Below, piece after piece: positions 59,462 through 64,000 of a DNA stretch of 64,000 nt. The DNA is taken from the NCBI RefSeq assembly GCF_001514125.1, contig NZ_KQ948553.1, positions 385,501 to 449,500 on the forward strand, given 5' to 3'. Each line of letters starts with the position of its first letter. Positions within the stretch are counted from its first letter, which is position 1. Made by a program: the position numbers and the translations under genes. The notes below the pieces were generated by a model. That model did not search any database. It was not told the DNA's origin and worked only from the letters and a program-made list of their open reading frames with translations. The stretch comes from Streptomyces longwoodensis (GTDB lineage Bacteria > Actinomycetota > Actinomycetes > Streptomycetales > Streptomycetaceae).

Positions 59462-61105
59462 TCAGACCGGGCGGCACTCCCCCGCGTCGTGCGCCTCGGA
59501 GCACAGTCCGTGGCCGTGCTCGCGCAGGACGTCCCGGCCGCTCTGCTGGGTGAGGAAGGTGAGGAAGGCCGCCGCGACGGAGCCGGCCGGGGCGTCGCCG
59601 TAGGTGTAGGCGAACTCGGTCTGCCAGTACGGGTAGTGGGTGTCCTCCACGCCCTCCGCCGTGGGCCTGCGGCCGTCGATGGTGAGCTTGACGAGCCGGG
59701 CGGCGCCCTCGTGTCCGTCCACGCCGGCGGCCTCGCTGTAGCCGATCGCGCCGGGCCTCGAGGCGGCCCGGTTGAGCATGGTGTCCGTGCTGGAGACCTC
59801 GCAGCGGCCGTAGCGCCGCGGGTCGAGGGCGGCGCAGTCGGTCACGGTGAACTGCGGGGGCTCGTGGCCGCCCAGGACCTTGGTGACGAGCGTGCTGCGG
59901 CTGCCCGAGCCGGGATCGCGGTTGACGACGTGGACGGGCACGTCGTTGCCGCCGACCTCGGCCCAGTTGTGCACCCGGCCGGCGAAGACGGCGCGGACCT
60001 GGGCCAGGGTCAGGTTCTGCACGCCCGCGTCCTTGTTGGCGACGAGCGCGAACACCGAGAAGGCCACGGGCCGGGGAAGGAGCCGGGGGTGGCCGTCGGC
60101 GGCGAGGCCGTCGGTGAAGGCCAGGTGGTCGCCGAGGCCCTCGCCGACCTCCACCCCGGCGTCCTTGCCGGCCTGGTCGAGGTCGGTGACGCCGTCGGTG
60201 CTGCCCTTGAAGGTGTCGCTCGCCAGCGGGATGGACGCCCCGGCGCCCTCGCACCGCCTGAGGTAGTCCTCCGCGGCGGCCCGCACGGCGGGCGCGAACG
60301 CCGTCGAGCCGTGCAGGTGCAGGGTGCCGCCGACACAGTCCAGCGGCGGGCGGCGCTCGCCGCTCAGGAACAGCGTGAAGCACGCCTGCACGGTCACGGC
60401 GGCCGCGAGGACGCAGATGACCCACCAGGCCGGCCGGGAGGCGAACACGTGGCTCTCGGTCCTGGTCGCCTTCAGCCGGAAGAACCGCACCGCCGGGTCG
60501 TACCAGCGGTCCTGCCCGTCGGCGCCCCGCACGACCGGGTCGGGGAAGGGCCCGGTGCCCTGGTCCTCGGGCCAGCGCTCCAGCACGACGAGCACCTTGT
60601 ACTCGGCGCCCCGCAACAGGGTCACCTTGGGCAGCCGTACGACACCGGTGCGTTCGGCCTCGTTGTTGTCGCGGCGGAAGCCGGGCTTGGCGACGGTGCG
60701 GACGGTGGTGTCGTTCTCGGCGACGTCCTCGAAGAAGAAGTCGCGCACCTCGTCCCGGCTCGGGTCGGTGAGGACCACCGCCGCGACCCGGCGGTCCCGG
60801 AAGGTGACCTTGATGCCGTACGGGTCCACCGGGTCGGCCAGGTAGTCCTCGGACACGATCTTGGCCGAGCCGGCGTTCTCGATGCGCAGCAGCACGAACG
60901 AGGGGTCCTTGAGCTGGTGGCCGTCGTGCCGCATGTCCCCGAGCACGTCGGCGTACGGCTTGCCGGCCGCGTCCGCGGCGAGGGTGTCCATCTGCACCCG
61001 GTAGCCGAGCCGTTTGCGGCCGACGACGGCGAACTCCCAGAGGAACGCCAGCACCGGGAACGCCAGGCTCAGGATCGCTATCCACTGCTCGGCCCGATCA
61101 TTCAC
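59462..61105 (-). CDS. membrane-tethered phosphate-binding-like (PstS-type) protein
   Basis: 547 residues. An N-terminal membrane segment (about 5-25) and a second (about 228-250) flank a beta-rich domain of unknown type (about 50-215). The C-terminal part (about 262-547) is a PBP-like_2 phosphate-binding domain with HLHGSTAFAPAV (ligand loop), IPLASDTFKGSTDGVTDL and NRDPGSGSRSTLVTKV. It is not followed by pstC/A/B genes. GTG at 61105 follows GGGGAGA. It may capture a ligand at the membrane for a partner, possibly the HAAS-like protein. Confidence 0.8.
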   Translation of the reverse strand: MNDRAEQWIAILSLAFPVLAFLWEFAVVGRKRLGYRVQMDTLAADAAGKPYADVLGDMRHDGHQLKDPSFVLLRIENAGSAKIVSEDYLADPVDPYGIKVTFRDRRVAAVVLTDPSRDEVRDFFFEDVAENDTTVRTVAKPGFRRDNNEAERTGVVRLPKVTLLRGAEYKVLVVLERWPEDQGTGPFPDPVVRGADGQDRWYDPAVRFFRLKATRTESHVFASRPAWWVICVLAAAVTVQACFTLFLSGERRPPLDCVGGTLHLHGSTAFAPAVRAAAEDYLRRCEGAGASIPLASDTFKGSTDGVTDLDQAGKDAGVEVGEGLGDHLAFTDGLAADGHPRLLPRPVAFSVFALVANKDAGVQNLTLAQVRAVFAGRVHNWAEVGGNDVPVHVVNRDPGSGSRSTLVTKVLGGHEPPQFTVTDCAALDPRRYGRCEVSSTDTMLNRAASRPGAIGYSEAAGVDGHEGAARLVKLTIDGRRPTAEGVEDTHYPYWQTEFAYTYGDAPAGSVAAAFLTFLTQQSGRDVLREHGHGLCSEAHDAGECRPV

Positions 61106-61314
61106 CGCGTCTCCCCGGTTCCCCCGAACTCCTGCGCCCCGTACCGAAGTCGGCGGGGAGCCCAGGGTGGCCAGGGGGTGCCCGGCATCGCCAGGGTTGT
61201 CGGCACCGTCCCACTGAAGTTCATCCGCGGGTCACCTGGGAAACGTCCCGTTCGCCCGGCGGGCCGGGGCGCGGGGGCGGTGAGGGCGGGCCGCCACCCG
61301 CTACCGTTGAGCGG

Positions 61315-63921
61315 ATGAGCAGCGACGAGAAGCCGGACGGCCGGACGGCGGCCCCGCGGTCCCTCGCGGAGGCGCTCCGGGCCCGGGACGACGCCTCCCT
61401 GGCGGCACTCCTGCGCGCCCGTCCGGACCTCATCACGCCGGTGCCGACCGACCTGACGCAGCTCGCCACCCGCGCGGGCACCCGCGCCTCGGTGGTGCGG
61501 GCGCTGGAGCGGCTGGACCGGTTCGCGCTGCAGACCGCCGAGGCGCTGGCCGTGGCCGGGGACCCGGCGTCGTACGACGAGCTGCTCGGCCTGATGACCG
61601 GCGACGACGGCGACGCGACGGTGGCCGCCGCCCTCCCGCGCGCCGTGAGGACCCTGCGCGAGCAGGCGCTGGTGTGGGGCGGCGACGACCGGCTGCGCCT
61701 GGTGCGCACGGCCCGCGAGCTGCTGTCGCCGTCCCCGCAGCACCCCTCGCCGACCGGCCTCGGCCCGACCGTGCAGGAGGCCACGGCGGGCATGTCGCCG
61801 GGCCGCATCCAGGAGCTGGTGGCGGCGGCCGGGCTGCCGTCCACGCACGACGCGGTATCGGCGGCGGCCGCGCTGACCGCGCTGTTCACCGACCGCGAGC
61901 GGATGGCGAAGCTGCTCGGCCAGGCCCCGGCCGAGGCCCGCGAGGTGCTGTCCCGGCTGGTGTGGGGGCCGCCGTACGGGCAGGTCACCGCCGATCCCGC
62001 GACCCACCTGCGCTGGCTGCTGGACCGGGGGCTGCTGCTGCCGACGGCGCCGGGCACCGTGGTGCTGCCCCGCGAGGTCGCCCTGCACCTGCGCGGCGGG
62101 CGCGCGCACCGGGAGACGGAACCCGTGCCGCCGCCGGTCGAGCCGGCCGGGCCGACCGGGACACGGCAGGGTTCTCCCCAGGTCGTGGACGCGACGGCGG
62201 CGGGCCAGGCGTACACCGCGCTGGCGACCGTCGAGGAGCTGCTGAAGGACTGGGACGAGGGCGGCCCCGCGGTCCTGCGGGCGGGTGGTCTGAGCGTGCG
62301 CGACCTCAAGCGCACGGCCGTCGCGCTGGACGTGTCCGAGCCGGTCGCCGCGTTCTGGGTCGAGCTGGCGTACGCGGCCGGCCTGATCGCCTCCGACGGC
62401 GAGGCCGACGAGCGCTACGCCGCCACCCCCGCCCACGACGAGTGGCGGGAGCGTCCCGCGGCCGACCGGTGGGCGGACCTGGCCGGGGCCTGGCTGGCGG
62501 CGACCCGCACGGCCGGGCTGGTCGGCGGCCGGGACGCCAAGGACCGCACGCTGGCCGCGCTGGGCCCGGGCCTGGACCGCTCGGTGGCCCCCGAGGTGCG
62601 CCGCCGGGTGCTGGCGCTGCTGGCCGCGCTGCCCGCGGGCACCTCCCCCGACCCGGAATCGGTGCTGGCGCGGCTGCGCTGGGAGCGTCCGCTGCGCGGG
62701 CCGCAGCAGGAGGACGACCTGCGGTCCCGGCTGGCCCGCTGGACGCTCCAGGAGGCCGAGCTGCTCGGCGTCACCGGCCGCGGCGCGCTGTCCTCGCACG
62801 GGCGGGCCCTGCTCGGGGCGCCGGAGCCGCACGCGGCGGACGACGCCGCGCGGACCCAGGGCTCCCCGGACGTCCCCGACACCCCGGGCGACAAGCTGCC
62901 GGTCCACCACCGGGCCGCGCCGGCCGGCGCCCCCGCCGCCGGGTCCGTGCCGTCGGGGCCCGCCGATCCGCAGGCCCGGGCCGCCGCCCGCGCCGCCGCG
63001 GCCCGGCGGCTCGCCCCGCTGCTGCCCGAGCCGCTGGACCACGTGCTGCTCCAGGCCGACCTGACGGCGGTGGCCCCCGGCCCGCTCCAGCGGCCGCTCG
63101 CCGACGTCCTGGACGTCCTCGCCGACGTCGAGTCCAAGGGCGGCGCGACGGTCTACCGCTTCACGCCCGCCTCGGTGCGCCGCGCCCTGGACGCCGGCCG
63201 CAGCGCCTCCGACCTGCACGCCTTCCTCGCCGCCCACTCCCGCACCCCGGTGCCGCAGCCGCTGGCCTACCTGATCGACGACGTGGCCCGCCGGCACGGG
63301 CACCTGCGGGTGGGCGCGGCCTCGGCGTACGTGCGCTGCGACGACGACGCCGTGCTGAACGAGATCCTCGCCGACAAGCGCTCCACCGCCCTGCGCCTGC
63401 GCCGGCTCGCGCCGACCGTGCTGGCCGCGCAGGCCGACCCGGCGGCGCTGCTGGAGGGGCTGCGCGCCCTCGGGTACGCGCCCGCCGCCGAGTCCGCCGA
63501 GGGCGACGTGGTGATCACCCGCGCCGACGCCCGGCGCACCCCGCCGCGCACACCCCCCGAGCCGGTCCCCGAGGGCCCGCCCGTCCCCGACGCCACGCTG
63601 CTGGCCGCCGCGGTCCGCGCGATCCGGGCGGGCGACCTGGCCTCGACGGCGCCCCGCAAGACCCCGGGCACCCCGCCGGCCCCCGGCGAGCTGCCCCGCA
63701 CGTCACCCGCGGAGACCCTCGCCACGGTGCAGGCCGCCGTCCTCACCGGCGAGGCCCTGTGGATCGGCTACGTCAACGCCGACGGCGCCGCCAGCCAGCG
63801 CGTCATCGCCCCGGTCCGCGTCGAGGGCGGCTTCGTCACGGCGTACGACCACACGGCGGACGAGGTGCGCACGTACCCCCTGCACCGCATCACGGGGGTG
63901 GCGGAACTGGCGGACGACTGA
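61315..63921 (+). CDS. helicase C-terminal-like (XPB-like) protein with WYL-like C-terminus
   Basis: 868 residues. The N-terminal 300 residues resemble the Helicase_C_3/XPB-like N-domain (SLAEALRARDDASLAALLRARPDL). The middle has low-complexity Ala/Pro tracts. The last 70 residues LWIGYVNADGAASQRVIAPVRVEGGFVTAYDHTADEVRTYPLHRI read like a WYL domain, which binds nucleic-acid-related ligands in regulators. No Walker A/B motif is seen, so the ATPase must be elsewhere, usually an XPB-like helicase gene nearby. A -10-like TACCGT (61302-61307) ends 7 nt before the ATG. Confidence 0.82.
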   Translation: MSSDEKPDGRTAAPRSLAEALRARDDASLAALLRARPDLITPVPTDLTQLATRAGTRASVVRALERLDRFALQTAEALAVAGDPASYDELLGLMTGDDGDATVAAALPRAVRTLREQALVWGGDDRLRLVRTARELLSPSPQHPSPTGLGPTVQEATAGMSPGRIQELVAAAGLPSTHDAVSAAAALTALFTDRERMAKLLGQAPAEAREVLSRLVWGPPYGQVTADPATHLRWLLDRGLLLPTAPGTVVLPREVALHLRGGRAHRETEPVPPPVEPAGPTGTRQGSPQVVDATAAGQAYTALATVEELLKDWDEGGPAVLRAGGLSVRDLKRTAVALDVSEPVAAFWVELAYAAGLIASDGEADERYAATPAHDEWRERPAADRWADLAGAWLAATRTAGLVGGRDAKDRTLAALGPGLDRSVAPEVRRRVLALLAALPAGTSPDPESVLARLRWERPLRGPQQEDDLRSRLARWTLQEAELLGVTGRGALSSHGRALLGAPEPHAADDAARTQGSPDVPDTPGDKLPVHHRAAPAGAPAAGSVPSGPADPQARAAARAAAARRLAPLLPEPLDHVLLQADLTAVAPGPLQRPLADVLDVLADVESKGGATVYRFTPASVRRALDAGRSASDLHAFLAAHSRTPVPQPLAYLIDDVARRHGHLRVGAASAYVRCDDDAVLNEILADKRSTALRLRRLAPTVLAAQADPAALLEGLRALGYAPAAESAEGDVVITRADARRTPPRTPPEPVPEGPPVPDATLLAAAVRAIRAGDLASTAPRKTPGTPPAPGELPRTSPAETLATVQAAVLTGEALWIGYVNADGAASQRVIAPVRVEGGFVTAYDHTADEVRTYPLHRITGVAELADD

Positions 63922-63948
63922 CGGCGCCGGGCCCCGGCCGGGCCCCGC

Positions 63949-64000
63949 TCAGCACTCCGCGACGTGGGCGTCGGCCGGGAGGCCGAAGTGGGAGCGGGCC
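63949..64000 (-). CDS. 3' end of an unidentified minus-strand gene (cut by window)
   Basis: A minus-strand frame open to the right edge ends in TGA at 63949-63951, with last residues ARSHFGLPADAHVAEC. No assignment is possible from 16 residues. It converges on the helicase-associated gene. Confidence 0.35.
   Translation of the reverse strand, partial: ARSHFGLPADAHVAEC

Overview
The window looks like a core-chromosome segment of a Streptomyces or very close relative. The supporting signs are a base composition above 70% G+C with strong third-position G/C bias, GTG and TTG starts, many 4-nt GTGA/ATGA gene overlaps, many leaderless-looking promoters (TANNNT 6-7 nt before the start codon), and lineage-typical genes: dmdR1, the futalosine menaquinone genes mqnB/mqnD, a CebR box before a cellulase, and DUF2530, DUF2771 and DUF3027 genes. 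The gene order resembles, from memory, the S. coelicolor segment running from dmdR1 down past mqnBD. I see no rRNA, tRNA, CRISPR array, insertion sequence or prophage.

Layout. 0-6.3 kb: end of an ABC-2 permease gene; an alpha/beta hydrolase lacking its nucleophile serine, with a LexA-like box; the iron regulator dmdR1, divergent from a SIS-domain sugar-phosphate protein whose promoter carries a DasR-type (dre) site; a PAS sensor protein; an acetyltransferase. 6.3-10.7 kb: a gene-poor structured leader (promoter, 12-codon minigene, nested hairpin, a second small leader-peptide ORF) in front of a 2OG-Fe(II)/isopenicillin-N-synthase-like oxygenase, then a PaaX-type regulator coupled to an acetyltransferase, divergent from a membrane-anchored hydrolase. 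10.7-13 kb: a citrate-synthase paralogue and pdxH, divergent.

12.9-23.0 kb: an eight-gene minus-strand operon. In transcription order it runs DinB/MDMPI-like protein, AtuA-family protein, acyl-CoA carboxylase beta, biotin carboxylase/BCCP alpha, acyl-CoA dehydrogenase, acyl/aryl-CoA ligase, enoyl-CoA hydratase, TetR regulator. Several junctions overlap, and a 14-bp palindrome lies in front of the first gene. Its content parallels the Pseudomonas atu (acyclic terpenoid) pathway, but the substrate is not known. 23-32 kb: DMT exporter, FemABX-like transferase, fused FAD/Fe-S D-lactate or glycolate-type dehydrogenase, DUF817 membrane protein, alpha/beta hydrolase, serC with a clear terminator, and a PD-(D/E)XK-like Rpn/transposase-type nuclease protein.

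32-45 kb: secreted GH5-CBM2 cellulase under a perfect CebR palindrome; secreted beta-propeller; SGNH hydrolase; Uma2-type nuclease; maltokinase-cap-like protein; aldo/keto reductase; 2'-5' RNA ligase-like thpR with an unannotated 29-codon membrane peptide behind it; an alpha-toroid (terpene-cyclase-like) protein with a small partner; a MarR-MFS operon; a ribbon-helix-helix-like protein; an AzgA purine permease. 45-64 kb: P-type ATPase (CtpE-like), secreted protein, 1,053-residue sacsin-like ATP-binding protein, DUF3027, MFS transporter, DUF2771 lipoprotein, mqnB-mqnD, cold-shock protein, small membrane protein, HAD phosphatase, a membrane protein next to a tethered phosphate-binding-like protein, and a helicase-associated protein with a C-terminal WYL-like segment. 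A gene cut by the right edge runs inward on the minus strand.
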